DNA from: Deltaproteobacteria bacterium GWC2_55_46
Lineage (GTDB): Bacteria; Desulfobacterota; GWC2-55-46
Assembly (NCBI GenBank): GCA_001595385.3
Contig: LVEI03000002.1
Span: forward strand, 1 to 51,923
Reading direction: 5' to 3'
DNA length: 51,923 nucleotides
How positions within the stretch are numbered: position 1 is the first letter of the stretch; each line of letters opens with the position of its first letter. Positions 6,668-14,475 of this stretch are shown in pieces. A program made the position numbers and the translations under genes. The notes under the pieces were generated by a model, which was given only the letters and a program-made list of their open reading frames with translations, made no database searches and was not told the DNA's origin.

Positions 6668-6844
6668 ATGGCAAAGTCGATTGATAGTGTTTTTTTGGAA
6701 AAAACAAGGCAAGAATTTAGCCAGGCGTATAACGGTAAAATAAATAGGAATGACGCAAAGGAAATTGCTCGGAATGTCTTTGATTTTTTTAAATTAATTC
6801 ACGAATGGGAAATAAAGGACGACCAAAAAGGTGGGTCTAAATGA
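6668..6844 (+). CDS. Small protein upstream of recombinase (58 aa)
   Basis: A 58-codon frame starting MAKSIDSVFLEKTRQEF and ending FDFFKLIHEWEIKDDQKGGSK. The segment DAKEIARNVFDFFKLIHEWE follows a pattern I have seen in short proteins encoded beside recombinases and phage genes, where an EEA.EI..N...FF.LL.EWD helix is conserved. The function is unknown. It lies 73 bp before the recombinase start, and its stop codon is buried in the stem of the terminator at 6825-6857. Confidence 0.6.
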   Translation: MAKSIDSVFLEKTRQEFSQAYNGKINRNDAKEIARNVFDFFKLIHEWEIKDDQKGGSK

Positions 6845-6857
6845 CCCCCTTTTTTTA
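6825..6857 (+). terminator. Intrinsic terminator overlapping a stop codon
   Basis: AAAAAGGTGGGTC pairs with GACCCCCTTTTTTT around a TAAAT loop and is followed by a T-run. The TGA stop of the small gene lies in the stem, so the transcript ends almost directly after translation ends. The recombinase downstream therefore probably has its own promoter. Confidence 0.75.
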
Positions 6858-6917
6858 TTGTTTCGGAGGCTGAATTGTAATAAAATTTTCCCTAAACAAA
6901 CCAAAAGGTTTTTGGAT

Positions 6918-8387
6918 ATGCCTGAAATCAAAAAAGCTATTATTTACGCCAGGGTATCAAGTAAAGAGCAGGAAAAAGAGGGGTATTCCATACCCGCTCA
7001 ATTGAAGCTTTTAAACGATTACGCTTATTCAAACGGTGTTCTTGTCGTTAAAGAATATGTAGACGTTGAAACGGCCAAAAAGGCCGGTCGCGCCAATTTC
7101 AAGGAGATGATCAGTTTTTTGCAATCGCATGATGATGTCAAGACAGTTCTCGTCGAGAAAACAGACAGGCTGTATCGTAATTTTAAGGATTATGTAACGC
7201 TGGAAGATCTCGATTTGGATATTCATTTGGTAAAGGAAGGAGAAACCTTAAATAGAAATTCGCGATCTCATGTGAAGTTCATTCACGGCGTTAAGCTTTT
7301 GATGGCGAAAAATTATATAGATAACCTTTCTGAAGAAGTAAAGAAAGGGATGAGGGAAAAGGTCGCTCAAGGCGGCTTTCCCAATAAAGCTCCAATCGGA
7401 TATTTCAACAATAAGGAGACTCGTCGCGTAGAGATTGATAATCAGAAAGCTTTTTACATAAAAGAGATATTTGAACTCTACGCAACAGGAAAGTATTCCT
7501 TAAATATATTAAGAGAGAAATGTCTTAAAGACGGTTTTGTAACGAGAAAGTCAGAAAAAAGAATCAGCAAGAGCAATTTGGAGTATTTACTGAAGAATGT
7601 TTTCTATACCGGTCATTTCCGCTGGTGTGGTGATGTGCACAAGGGAACCCATGAACCTATTATCAGCGGAGAACTTTTTAATAAGGCCCAGGAGGCTTTC
7701 AAGATCCACAATAAGCCGGTAAAAAAGGGCATCGGAAAGAAGGAATTTGCGTTTGGTAATTTACTTAAATGCGGGCATTGTGGTTTATCGATTACCGCTG
7801 AAATAAAAAAGAACAAGTACATTTACTATCGTTGCACCGGCTTCAGAGGCAAATGCGGGCAGCCTTATGTAAGGGAAGAAGACTTACGGAGAAAATTCGG
7901 AAACGTTGTAAAGGCGATTCAAATCGGCGAGGAAAAGTTGGAATGGCTCAGAGAGGCGCTCAAGATGAGCCATCTGGATGAAAAGGCATACCATGGTAAA
8001 AAAATAAAGGAATTGCAGGCACGGTACAATAAGTTTCAGAATAGAATAGACCAGGCTTATGTGGACAAGCTCGACAAGAAAATATCAGAGGATTTTTGGC
8101 TGGTCAAAACTCAGGATTGGAAAAAAGACCAAGAGGATGTGGCTTTAAGGCTGAAGGCCCATCAAAACGCCAACATGAATTACATGTGGGACGGATTGAA
8201 GATCATGGAATTGGCTGAAAAGGCCTATGCGCTTTTCATGAAACAGGACGCCTTCGAGCAGGCTCGCCTGCTCAAAATAATACTTTCGAACTGCGACTTG
8301 AACGACGGAAACCCTTGTCCTACCTACAGAAAACCCTTCGACCTCTTTGCGGAAAACTCGAAAAAGAAAAAATGGCTGGGGGACTAG
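6918..8387 (+). CDS. Large serine recombinase (site-specific integrase type)
   Basis: This 489-residue recombinase has the resolvase/invertase catalytic domain first: KKAIIYARVSSKEQEKEGYSIPAQ with the nucleophile serine at residue 14, and VEKTDRLYRNFKDY, the E.TDR.xR motif. Then comes the recombinase domain (GFPNKAPIGYFNN..., YTGHFRWCGDVHKGTHEPIIS), a zinc ribbon (KCGHCGLSITAEIKKNKYIYYRC...KCGQPYV) and a coiled-coil tail. Such enzymes integrate and excise phages and mobile islands at short att sites. The ATG at 6918 is chosen because the conserved domain begins right after it; upstream codons overlap a terminator. AT-rich codon use differs from the core genome. The last five codons (WLGD and stop) lie in the tRNA-Gln fragment, which places its element against that tRNA gene. 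Confidence 0.93.
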   Translation: MPEIKKAIIYARVSSKEQEKEGYSIPAQLKLLNDYAYSNGVLVVKEYVDVETAKKAGRANFKEMISFLQSHDDVKTVLVEKTDRLYRNFKDYVTLEDLDLDIHLVKEGETLNRNSRSHVKFIHGVKLLMAKNYIDNLSEEVKKGMREKVAQGGFPNKAPIGYFNNKETRRVEIDNQKAFYIKEIFELYATGKYSLNILREKCLKDGFVTRKSEKRISKSNLEYLLKNVFYTGHFRWCGDVHKGTHEPIISGELFNKAQEAFKIHNKPVKKGIGKKEFAFGNLLKCGHCGLSITAEIKKNKYIYYRCTGFRGKCGQPYVREEDLRRKFGNVVKAIQIGEEKLEWLREALKMSHLDEKAYHGKKIKELQARYNKFQNRIDQAYVDKLDKKISEDFWLVKTQDWKKDQEDVALRLKAHQNANMNYMWDGLKIMELAEKAYALFMKQDAFEQARLLKIILSNCDLNDGNPCPTYRKPFDLFAENSKKKKWLGD

Positions 8388-8416
8388 GATTCGAACCTAG
8401 ATAAACGGAGTCAGAG
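8373..8416. repeat. Left attachment repeat (3' fragment of tRNA-Gln)
   Basis: Forty-four bases identical to 16677-16720, corresponding to the tRNA-Gln gene from the anticodon loop to the CCA end on the minus strand. Beyond 8416 the match to the tRNA stops, so this copy is not a functional tRNA. It marks the left junction (attL) of the island. The 3' end of the serine recombinase gene overlaps its first 15 bases. Confidence 0.92.
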
Positions 8417-8463
8417 GACTTTATCTGGACTTTCCCTAACATTCCCGAAACTGCACAAAACCC

Positions 8464-8493
8464 TTGACAATACAGCACCTTCCTTGATATTCT
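8464..8493 (+). promoter_or_regulatory. Candidate promoter for the integrase
   Basis: TTGACA (8464-8469) and TATTCT (8488-8493) are separated by 18 bp, about 165 bp before the integrase start. Arm-type repeats lie between this promoter and the gene, so integrase binding could repress its own transcription. No other good promoter is seen in the left end of the island. Confidence 0.45.
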
Positions 8494-8538
8494 CCTTCCT
8501 AAGCATACCCTGAGTTGCCTTCTGTTTCAGCTAAAAAA

Positions 8539-8637
8539 ACTGGACAGATGCTGGACAGAAAACCGGGCTGAGATAAACGGGCATTGCACACGAAGTTGTT
8601 TTTTTAGGGGTTGAAAAGCTGGACAAAGCTGGACAGG
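8539..8637. repeat. Arm-type integrase sites, left end
   Basis: ACTGGACAGATGCTGGACA at 8539-8557 holds two CTGGACA motifs 11 bp apart, and 8619-8636 holds another close pair (CTGGACAAAGCTGGACAG). The same 19-mer recurs at 16576-16594 near the other end. Tyrosine integrases of this kind use such repeated arm sites on both sides of the core. Confidence 0.7.
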
Positions 8638-8655
8638 CACCGTAAAGGAGGGTTC

Positions 8656-9876
8656 ATGGCACGATGGATAAAGGCTACTAAAGGCGTTCGTTATAAGGAG
8701 CACGAAACCCGCAAGCATGGAGTTTCAAAGGACAGGTACTACACTATTTTCTATCGAGTGAATGGCAAGCAAATTGAAGAAGGGCTTGGATGGGCCTCTG
8801 AGGGATGGACAGAGGACGAGGCAGTTGAGGTGCGAGCCGCGCTTAGAAAGAACCGTCGCAATTCAGAGGGACCCCGGACTCTTGCCGAAAAGAAAGCTAT
8901 CGAGGAAAAAAAGCGCCGGAAGGAGGCCGAGCAAAAGGAGCAAGAGGCAAGGGACAATATCACCTTCTCCGAGTATGCCCTGGGAGCTTACAAGGCAAGC
9001 AGAGACGAGAAAACCTGGACGCGGGAAGAACAGGTTATCCGTTTATGGCTTGAGTCCGTTATCGGTGCACTGCCCTTGAAGGACATAGCGCCTTTTCATT
9101 TCGAGATAATGAGAGCGAATATGGCTAAGGCCAATCGTGCCCGGCATACCGTCCGCTATGTTCAAGGGGTTGCCCGGCAGATATTCAATCATGCTATGGA
9201 GGACGAAAAGTTTACCGGCCTAAATCCTGCCCGGACTATTAAAAAGGGTAAAGGGAGGCTTAAGTTGCCGGACAATAAAAGGCTTCGCTTCCTTACAAGG
9301 GAACAAGCGGATGAGCTTCTCGCCAAACTCGCCACAATAAGCCCTGAGGTACGCGACATGAGCCTTATAAGCCTTCATACAGGCATGAGGGCCGGAGAGG
9401 TTTTTGGGCTTGTATGGCAGGACGTGGACGTTAATAAGGGACTATTGGCAGTGAAGGACACCAAGAGCGGAAAGAACCGGACGGCCTTTATGACTGAGGC
9501 CGTGAAGGAGGTTTTCAGGTCCAGGGAGCGCGGCTTGCCTTCCGAGCACGTCTTTAAGTCTACACGGGGCGGGAGGATAAAACAGATAAGCCTTACATTC
9601 GCGCGGGCGGTTGACGCGCTCAAAATGAATGAGGGAATTAAGGATCGGCGGCACAGAATTGTCTTTCATTCGTTACGCCACAGCTATGCCTCTTGGCTCG
9701 TTGAAAATGGAACGGACCTTTACACGGTCAAGGAGTTGTTAGGCCATAGCGACATAGCCATGACGCAGCGGTACGCGCACCTGGGCGAGAACACCTTACA
9801 GGCCGCCGTTAAGAAGCTGGACGCTACCCTACAGGCGCCCGGCAAGGTAGTTGCGCTGGCGAAGAAGGAGGGCTGA
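8656..9876 (+). CDS. int: Tyrosine integrase of the island
   Basis: The 406-residue tyrosine recombinase should insert and excise the island at tRNA-Gln. The N-terminal part (about 1-100) is a basic arm-binding region with a K/E-rich linker; the core-binding domain covers about 105-205 (ITFSEYALGAYKASRDEKTW...NHAMEDEKFTGLNPA). The catalytic domain shows R245 (HTGMRAGE), H338 and R341 (FHSLRHSYAS), H364 (LLGHSDIAM) and nucleophile Y373 (RYAH). The start at 8656 is chosen because AAAGGAGGG sits just upstream and a longer TTG frame would run through the arm repeats. The next gene begins three bases after the stop, so the two are probably coupled. Confidence 0.96.
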   Translation: MARWIKATKGVRYKEHETRKHGVSKDRYYTIFYRVNGKQIEEGLGWASEGWTEDEAVEVRAALRKNRRNSEGPRTLAEKKAIEEKKRRKEAEQKEQEARDNITFSEYALGAYKASRDEKTWTREEQVIRLWLESVIGALPLKDIAPFHFEIMRANMAKANRARHTVRYVQGVARQIFNHAMEDEKFTGLNPARTIKKGKGRLKLPDNKRLRFLTREQADELLAKLATISPEVRDMSLISLHTGMRAGEVFGLVWQDVDVNKGLLAVKDTKSGKNRTAFMTEAVKEVFRSRERGLPSEHVFKSTRGGRIKQISLTFARAVDALKMNEGIKDRRHRIVFHSLRHSYASWLVENGTDLYTVKELLGHSDIAMTQRYAHLGENTLQAAVKKLDATLQAPGKVVALAKKEG

Positions 9877-9879
9877 GAT

Positions 9880-10548
9880 ATGAGGAAGAAAAAAGAAATC
9901 ACGCCGTCTAGCAGCCAGAACAACATCATGTATGCCGTTGATAATGATGCCCGGATAGCCGACCATATCAGGGAAGTCAAAAATTACGCGACCGCTGACG
10001 ATGCGGTATTAAGCTGGTTGGTTGGTTGCTATGAGGAAGCTGTTAAAGACAAGAGACTCGATGGCCCCAAACACGCGGTGGAGATATTCTGGAAAAAGGT
10101 AAGCGAGGTTGCGCCGGATACTCTGAAAGCGGTATTAAACCGCGCCAGGCTGCCATATATCGAGCACGCACTGGATAATATAAGGCCGCTCGACTTCGAC
10201 CAGCTACAGGCCGTACAGGAGCTTGTGAAGATGAATCCGGCGATTCTGCGGCTGCCCTTTATACAAGATACTTTTATAAATTTGTTGAGGACGCATACAT
10301 ATACGAGCGAAGGTGGAGGAGATGAACTGCGTAATATATGGAAGGGGTTTTTACATACTCGCCCCTGCGGCAAAGTAAAACACGCACCCGATGCAATCGC
10401 AGACCTTGTAACAATGGCGGTTGAGAAGGGCGAGACACGGGTAAGCGCCTACGATACAGTAGCTTCAGGGCTGGGCGTTGGCGAGCGATTCGTCCGGGAG
10501 ATAGCCGGGGAAAAGGGTAAACGAGGGAGGCCGAAAAGTGGCAAGTAG
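9880..10548 (+). CDS. Hypothetical island protein (222 aa)
   Basis: I do not recognise this family. It begins three bases after the integrase stop and ends before a terminator. The N-terminal part is polar; residues about 75-140 are helical and hydrophobic (LKAVLNRARLPYIEHALDNIRPLDFDQLQAVQELV). The C-terminus contains SAYDTVASGLGVGERFVREIAGEKGKRGRPKSGK, in which ASGLGVGERFVREI looks like a helix-turn-helix of the kind that scans for host factors and GKRGRPKSGK is a basic AT-hook-like tail. A DNA-binding regulator of the island is possible but not shown. Confidence 0.6.
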   Translation: MRKKKEITPSSSQNNIMYAVDNDARIADHIREVKNYATADDAVLSWLVGCYEEAVKDKRLDGPKHAVEIFWKKVSEVAPDTLKAVLNRARLPYIEHALDNIRPLDFDQLQAVQELVKMNPAILRLPFIQDTFINLLRTHTYTSEGGGDELRNIWKGFLHTRPCGKVKHAPDAIADLVTMAVEKGETRVSAYDTVASGLGVGERFVREIAGEKGKRGRPKSGK

Positions 10549-10591
10549 AATAAACGAGTAACCATATTCAGAATAAAAACCTTCAAGTACT

Positions 10592-10627
10592 ATGGGAACT
10601 GTCAACACGAAGTTCCCATTTTTTTAT
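10592..10627 (+). terminator. Intrinsic terminator after the integrase operon
   Basis: ATGGGAACT (10592-10600) and AGTTCCCAT (10611-10619) form a 9-bp perfect stem with a 10-nt loop, followed by a T-run. It separates the integrase operon from the AlpA-like/primase operon. Confidence 0.85.
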
Positions 10628-10643
10628 TTCAAGGAGGTTCAAA

Positions 10644-10886
10644 ATGCAAGACGAAGTTTTCGAGCTTATGGCAAGGCAGCACGGGAGCCCGCTTGTTGCC
10701 CGCGCCGACATAAGCAAATTCACCGGAGGGGCGATAACTCCAAAATGGTGTGCGAATATGGATTCGCAAGGCACCGGGATTAAGGGCCGTTTCTTCATCG
10801 GGCGGCGCGTTGTTTATCCGGTTGCGTCGGTTATCGAATTCCTCAAGGCCCACGCGAAGGCGAGCTACAGGGGCGAGGCGAAGTAA
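10644..10886 (+). CDS. AlpA/MerR-like helix-turn-helix regulator
   Basis: This 80-residue protein follows the short prophage and satellite regulator pattern in which LVARADISKFTGGAITPKWCANMDSQGTG forms the helix-turn-helix and GRFFIGRRVVYPVASVIEFLKAH the wing and final helix. Relatives act as excisionases or as activators of integrase and replication genes (AlpA, satellite P4 Vis). AAGGAGG sits at a good distance before the ATG. The primase-helicase starts one base after its stop, so it probably heads the replication operon and may control excision. Confidence 0.75.
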   Translation: MQDEVFELMARQHGSPLVARADISKFTGGAITPKWCANMDSQGTGIKGRFFIGRRVVYPVASVIEFLKAHAKASYRGEAK

Positions 10887-10887
10887 C

Positions 10888-13161
10888 ATGGGCAAGCTGA
10901 CCCCTGACCTCGATATGGCTCGCCGTCACCTCCTCTTGCTCGATGAGGACGCAGCGGAATTTACCTTCCAGACTTTTCCCGACTCGAAGAAGGGCGGCTT
11001 GTCACTGGCGTGTAGTACTGGCGTTCTTCGCGGCACTCTTGATGAGTACGCAGCGGAATTTACCAGGCTACAGGCTCGCGGGGCTGGAGTATTCGTGGTC
11101 GTCAACAGAGGCGGGCGCACGAAGGCTCAAATCACACACGCCAGGGCTATATGGCGGGAAGATGATACAGGTGGACTCCCTCCTCTTCCTCTTGAGCCGC
11201 ATTTCGTTATCCAGACTTCACCAGGCAAGCACCACGAATATCTTTTGATTGAACCTTCCGATGACCTCGACACTACCGACGCCATAATGGAGCGCATGGT
11301 CGAAGACTACGGCAGCGACCCTCAAGCGAAAGACCGCTCCCGCGTTCTACGGCTTGCCGGATTCTATCATCTGAAAGACCCCGCGCACCCGCACCTTGTA
11401 AAGATTATCCATGAAGGCGGCGGGCTGCCGTACACCCTTGAAAAAGTGGCTGAGAGCATCCCGCCATTAAAAAAGAGTACAAAGGCTGCGGCTCGGGTAG
11501 GCGAGACAATTATCGACGGGGCGCGGGACGCTACTTTAACATCATTGGCCGGTACCATGCGGCGGCGCGGTTTTTCCGAGGCCGCAATCCTGGCCGCGCT
11601 CCGAGTAGAGAATCAAGAAAAATGTAGTCCTCCGCTCCCTGACAGCGAATTACAGAAGATTGCCAGGAGCGTTGCTCAATACGAACCGACAATCACCCCG
11701 GATGACGACTATGTTTTCAAGGCCGCCTTTGAAGGACAGAAAGGGGGCGCCTCTTTATTTATCCGGCTCAACAAGAACCGCTTTTGCTTCGACCATGCCT
11801 CAGGCGTTTGGCACACTTGGAGGACGCACTACTGGGAGCGCGAACCCCTGGGGGAACCCCTCAAGGCCGTCGATGCCGTCGCGGAACTTTTCCGGGGGGC
11901 GGCAGCGAGGTGCAAGGGCGAGATAATCGTACTCGGGCAGACTGCAAAAAGCGGAGACGACCGCGACGTCGAACTCAAGGCGACTATCGAAAAATTGCAG
12001 GCCAGGCAAAAGGCGTGTCTCACGCAGGTCTCTAATTTAAATTCACTCGGGTACAGGAAGCAAGTCATAGAATTTGCCGCGCAAGGCCCTGGGAGCCTCG
12101 GAATCACTGGCGAGGAGTGGGACCTGCACCCGTGGTTACTGCCATGCGCTAATGGCGTGGTGGACCTCAAGAGCGCGCAAATAAGGCCCGGTGCCCCTGA
12201 AGATTATTTAAAAACAATATGTCCGACACCCTATTCCCCGGATGCCGCTTGCGCTCGCTGGGAACAGACGCTATACGAAATTTTCGATGGGCAGAAGGAG
12301 CTTATCTCGTTTTATCGGCGGCTCCTCGGAGCGGCTATCGTCGGTGCGGCCATCGAGCATATCCTCCCGGTGCTTCACGGGATAGGGCGCAATGGGAAGG
12401 ATACAACACTGGAGGCGGTCTCCCATGTACTGGGGGACCTCGCCGGGCCTGTTCAATCTGAGTTGTTGCTTGAGCAGGGGCGCGCCCGGTCTTCCGCCGG
12501 GCCTTCCGCCGACATCATGGCACTGAGGGGCCGCCGTATTGCCTGGGCTTCAGAAACAAACGAAGGCCGCAAGCTGGATAGCGGTCGGGTAAAACTTCTC
12601 ACAGGGGGCGGGGCCTTAGTGGGTAGGCCGCCGTTTGGGAGGAGGGAAATATCTTTTCCACAGAGCTACACCTTATTCCTTCTTACGAATGCGAGGCCCC
12701 ATGTTAACTCCGACGATTACGCACTTTGGAAACGTCTTTTACTCATACCCTTCGGGATCTCTTTTGTTGATGACCCACAGGCCCCGCATGAGCGTCGCAA
12801 AATTCCGAATATGGCAGACACGCTAAGGCGCGAGGCTCCAGGCATACTCGCTTGGCTGGTGCGCGGTTGTCTTGCCTGGCAGCGGGAAGGGTTGAATCCG
12901 CCGGAGATCGTCAAGGTCGCCACGGAAGATTACCGCGAAGATGAGGACCTCCTTCTTCGCTTCATCGAGGACTCCTGCGAGGTTCACCATGATGCCGAGG
13001 TCGGGGCCGCGCTCCTTTACCAGGCATACACGAACTGGTCGGCGGCTATGAATATAAAGCCGATGAGCGGGACAGCGTTCGGGAGGAAAATGAGTGTGAG
13101 ATACCAAAAGGCTAAGGGGCGGTTGGGTGCTTTTTATACCGGCCTGAAGTTGGCTCTGTGA
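10888..13161 (+). CDS. P4-type primase-helicase (RepB-like primase, PriCT, SF3 helicase)
   Basis: The 757-residue protein combines three blocks. Residues about 55-190 resemble the RepB-type primase domain (GVFVVVNRGGRTKAQI, HFVIQTSPGKHHEYLLIE, SRVLRLAGFYHLKDP). Residues about 205-265 match a primase C-terminal domain (ATLTSLAGTMRRRGFSEAAILAALRVEN...ELQKIARSV). The C-terminal half is a D5_N/superfamily 3 helicase with Walker A at about 498 (GIGRNGKDTT), RRIAWASETNEG as the B region, and LWKRLLLIPFGISFVDD with the arginine finger. Such proteins start and unwind DNA at satellite, plasmid or phage origins. The ATG at 10888 is chosen because the upstream part of the frame overlaps the AlpA-like gene. 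Repeats just after its stop are a possible origin. Confidence 0.93.
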   Translation: MGKLTPDLDMARRHLLLLDEDAAEFTFQTFPDSKKGGLSLACSTGVLRGTLDEYAAEFTRLQARGAGVFVVVNRGGRTKAQITHARAIWREDDTGGLPPLPLEPHFVIQTSPGKHHEYLLIEPSDDLDTTDAIMERMVEDYGSDPQAKDRSRVLRLAGFYHLKDPAHPHLVKIIHEGGGLPYTLEKVAESIPPLKKSTKAAARVGETIIDGARDATLTSLAGTMRRRGFSEAAILAALRVENQEKCSPPLPDSELQKIARSVAQYEPTITPDDDYVFKAAFEGQKGGASLFIRLNKNRFCFDHASGVWHTWRTHYWEREPLGEPLKAVDAVAELFRGAAARCKGEIIVLGQTAKSGDDRDVELKATIEKLQARQKACLTQVSNLNSLGYRKQVIEFAAQGPGSLGITGEEWDLHPWLLPCANGVVDLKSAQIRPGAPEDYLKTICPTPYSPDAACARWEQTLYEIFDGQKELISFYRRLLGAAIVGAAIEHILPVLHGIGRNGKDTTLEAVSHVLGDLAGPVQSELLLEQGRARSSAGPSADIMALRGRRIAWASETNEGRKLDSGRVKLLTGGGALVGRPPFGRREISFPQSYTLFLLTNARPHVNSDDYALWKRLLLIPFGISFVDDPQAPHERRKIPNMADTLRREAPGILAWLVRGCLAWQREGLNPPEIVKVATEDYREDEDLLLRFIEDSCEVHHDAEVGAALLYQAYTNWSAAMNIKPMSGTAFGRKMSVRYQKAKGRLGAFYTGLKLAL

Positions 13162-13330
13162 CGGGTGTGACGGGTTTGACCCCATTTGTCATATCCTTGT
13201 TGCGCGAGAGTTTTAAAAAATGAGTTAAGGGAAAGAGTTACACAAAAGCCTCAAACCCGTCACAAGAGTAAAGGGAAAAGGCGATAACCACTTAATATCT
13301 AAGGTGTTTTTGGTGTGTGACGGGTTTGAC
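13157..13330. repeat. TGTGACGGG repeats after the primase gene (possible origin or operator)
   Basis: TGTGACGGG occurs twice in tandem at 13157-13174, then in reverse within TCAAACCCGTCACA (13251-13264), then again at 13316-13324; three copies extend to TTTGA. The first copy overlaps the primase stop codon. The spacing of about 90 and 60 bp and the AT-rich DNA between them suit an origin of replication recognised by the primase-helicase, or an operator for the genes to the right. Confidence 0.55.
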
Positions 13331-13354
13331 TGACCCAGCACCTACGGAGATAAA

Positions 13355-13621
13355 ATGGATACGGAAAAGGTGATCCCGGTACTTATGGCATGGGATTGGG
13401 GTGATGGAATTCACTGTATAACCTGGTGTGAACACTGCCGACGGTATCATTGGCATGGTCTTGGAGACGGCCACAGGTGGGCGCACTGTTCACATCCTCC
13501 TGAGACCCCTTTCATGGAGACGGGCTACATCATCAAGGTGGTGGGGCCGGTGCCGCCGGAGATAAAGAAGGATGCTGATAGGAGAAAACCAAGAGGCCCG
13601 GAGGTACCGTGGAAAAATTGA
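13355..13621 (+). CDS. Small Cys/His-rich protein (88 aa)
   Basis: The 88-residue protein carries WCEHCRRYHWHGLGDGHRWAHCSHPPETPF, a dense cluster with a CxxC pair and several histidines that should bind one zinc ion, followed by a basic C-terminus. I have seen similar small zinc proteins on prophages and actinobacterial elements, always without known function. The ATG follows GGAG closely. It is separated from the primase gene by the TGTGACGGG repeats and so may belong to a second transcription unit. Confidence 0.65.
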   Translation: MDTEKVIPVLMAWDWGDGIHCITWCEHCRRYHWHGLGDGHRWAHCSHPPETPFMETGYIIKVVGPVPPEIKKDADRRKPRGPEVPWKN

Positions 13622-13692
13622 AGAGACTACGGGCGGCCCTCTTGCGCTTCCTTTATAGCCTTCAGTGGGCGGGCAGAGCTTGTGGACTATGA
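13609..13692 (+). CDS. Possible 27-aa peptide
   Basis: A GTG at 13609, preceded by CCGGAGG, opens a 27-codon frame (EKLKRLRAALLRFLYSLQWAGRACGL) overlapping the end of the Cys/His-rich gene. The peptide is amphipathic and hydrophobic. The good ribosome site and overlap support translation, but the length is too short to be sure. Confidence 0.3.
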   Translation: MEKLKRLRAALLRFLYSLQWAGRACGL

Positions 13693-13840
13693 AAAGGAAA
13701 AGCTCAATGATATTAAGGGCTTAGGGGGTACACCGGGGTTTTCACCTACCCACGTCACGTGCGGATACCAAGGCGCGACCCCTAAAAACGTTTCAGTTTT
13801 GAAACTTGATTGCTCTGGTTGACAAAATAAGGAGGGAATA

Positions 13841-14389
13841 TTGAAAAAACTCACGCAGGCAGGCTATGCCCGGCACCTGGGCGTTTCCCGGCAGATGATA
13901 TCAAAGCTCATTAAGGACGGCACGATAAAACTTATCGACGGCCTCATAGACCCCGTGGACGCTGATCGGCGAGTTGCCGAAAACAAGAACCCTATTCACG
14001 GCGGCAAGAGGCCCGTGGTCGAACCTGACGAAACTTTTAACGAGGCGAGGACGCGAAAAGAAAGAGCATTGGCTTCGCTCAGGGAATTGGAAGCAGATGA
14101 AAAATCGCGGACCCTTGTCAACGTCGATGAGATTCGTTTCTATTTTGCGGATGTTGCCACAACAGTAAAAACCCGGCTGAGGTCCATCCCGGCGTCGGTC
14201 GCTCAGGAGTGCGCACACATGGGTAAAACTCTTGAAGGACGGGCGGCGGCGGTCGCTATTATGAAGCTGTTAACGACGGCGATCGACGATGCCCTGAGGG
14301 AGTTGGTTCAGTGGCAGCCGAAAAGGAGGTACAACGCGGATGAAGAAAAAACTAACGGCGGTTCAAAAACTGATAAGGGAAGCTCTTAA
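13841..14389 (+). CDS. Terminase small subunit-like (Nu1-type) DNA packaging protein
   Basis: The 182-residue protein begins with a TTG preceded by AAGGAGGG. Residues 3-45 form a helix-turn-helix (TQAGYARHLGVSRQMISKLIKDGTI) and residues 65-165 are helical (FNEARTRKERALASLRELEADEKSRTLVNVDEIRFYFADVATTVKTRLRSIPASVAQE), the layout of Nu1-type small terminases such as lambda Nu1, with the LRSIPASVA segment well placed. Small terminases choose the DNA to be packaged. In satellites such as SaPIs, an island-encoded version redirects the helper phage packaging motor to island DNA. No large terminase follows intact, so that role is the likeliest reading. An exact family match cannot be run here. Confidence 0.7.
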   Translation: MKKLTQAGYARHLGVSRQMISKLIKDGTIKLIDGLIDPVDADRRVAENKNPIHGGKRPVVEPDETFNEARTRKERALASLRELEADEKSRTLVNVDEIRFYFADVATTVKTRLRSIPASVAQECAHMGKTLEGRAAAVAIMKLLTTAIDDALRELVQWQPKRRYNADEEKTNGGSKTDKGSS

Positions 14390-14432
14390 ATTTTTATCGC
14401 CAAAGCATAAGGCAAAGACCTGCCGCCGGTAG
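14340..14432 (+). CDS. Possible 30-aa peptide, perhaps remnant of a large terminase start
   Basis: An ATG at 14340, preceded by AAAAGGAGG, opens a 30-codon frame (KKKLTAVQKLIREALKFLSPKHKAKTCRR) overlapping the end of the small-terminase gene, exactly where a large terminase normally begins. It stops early. Just downstream, a different frame (14406-14478) reads as plausible coding sequence ending at TGA. This could be a collapsed terminase gene or a real short peptide. Confidence 0.3.
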   Translation: MKKKLTAVQKLIREALKFLSPKHKAKTCRR

Positions 14433-14475
14433 AGGCGGCCACAGATAAGCTCATCACGATGAGCGGGAGACTTCG

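Noticed and set aside
8373-8446. Second functional tRNA-Gln at the left att repeat
   Set aside because: The match stops after the anticodon loop and the 5' half is not complementary, so no cloverleaf can form.
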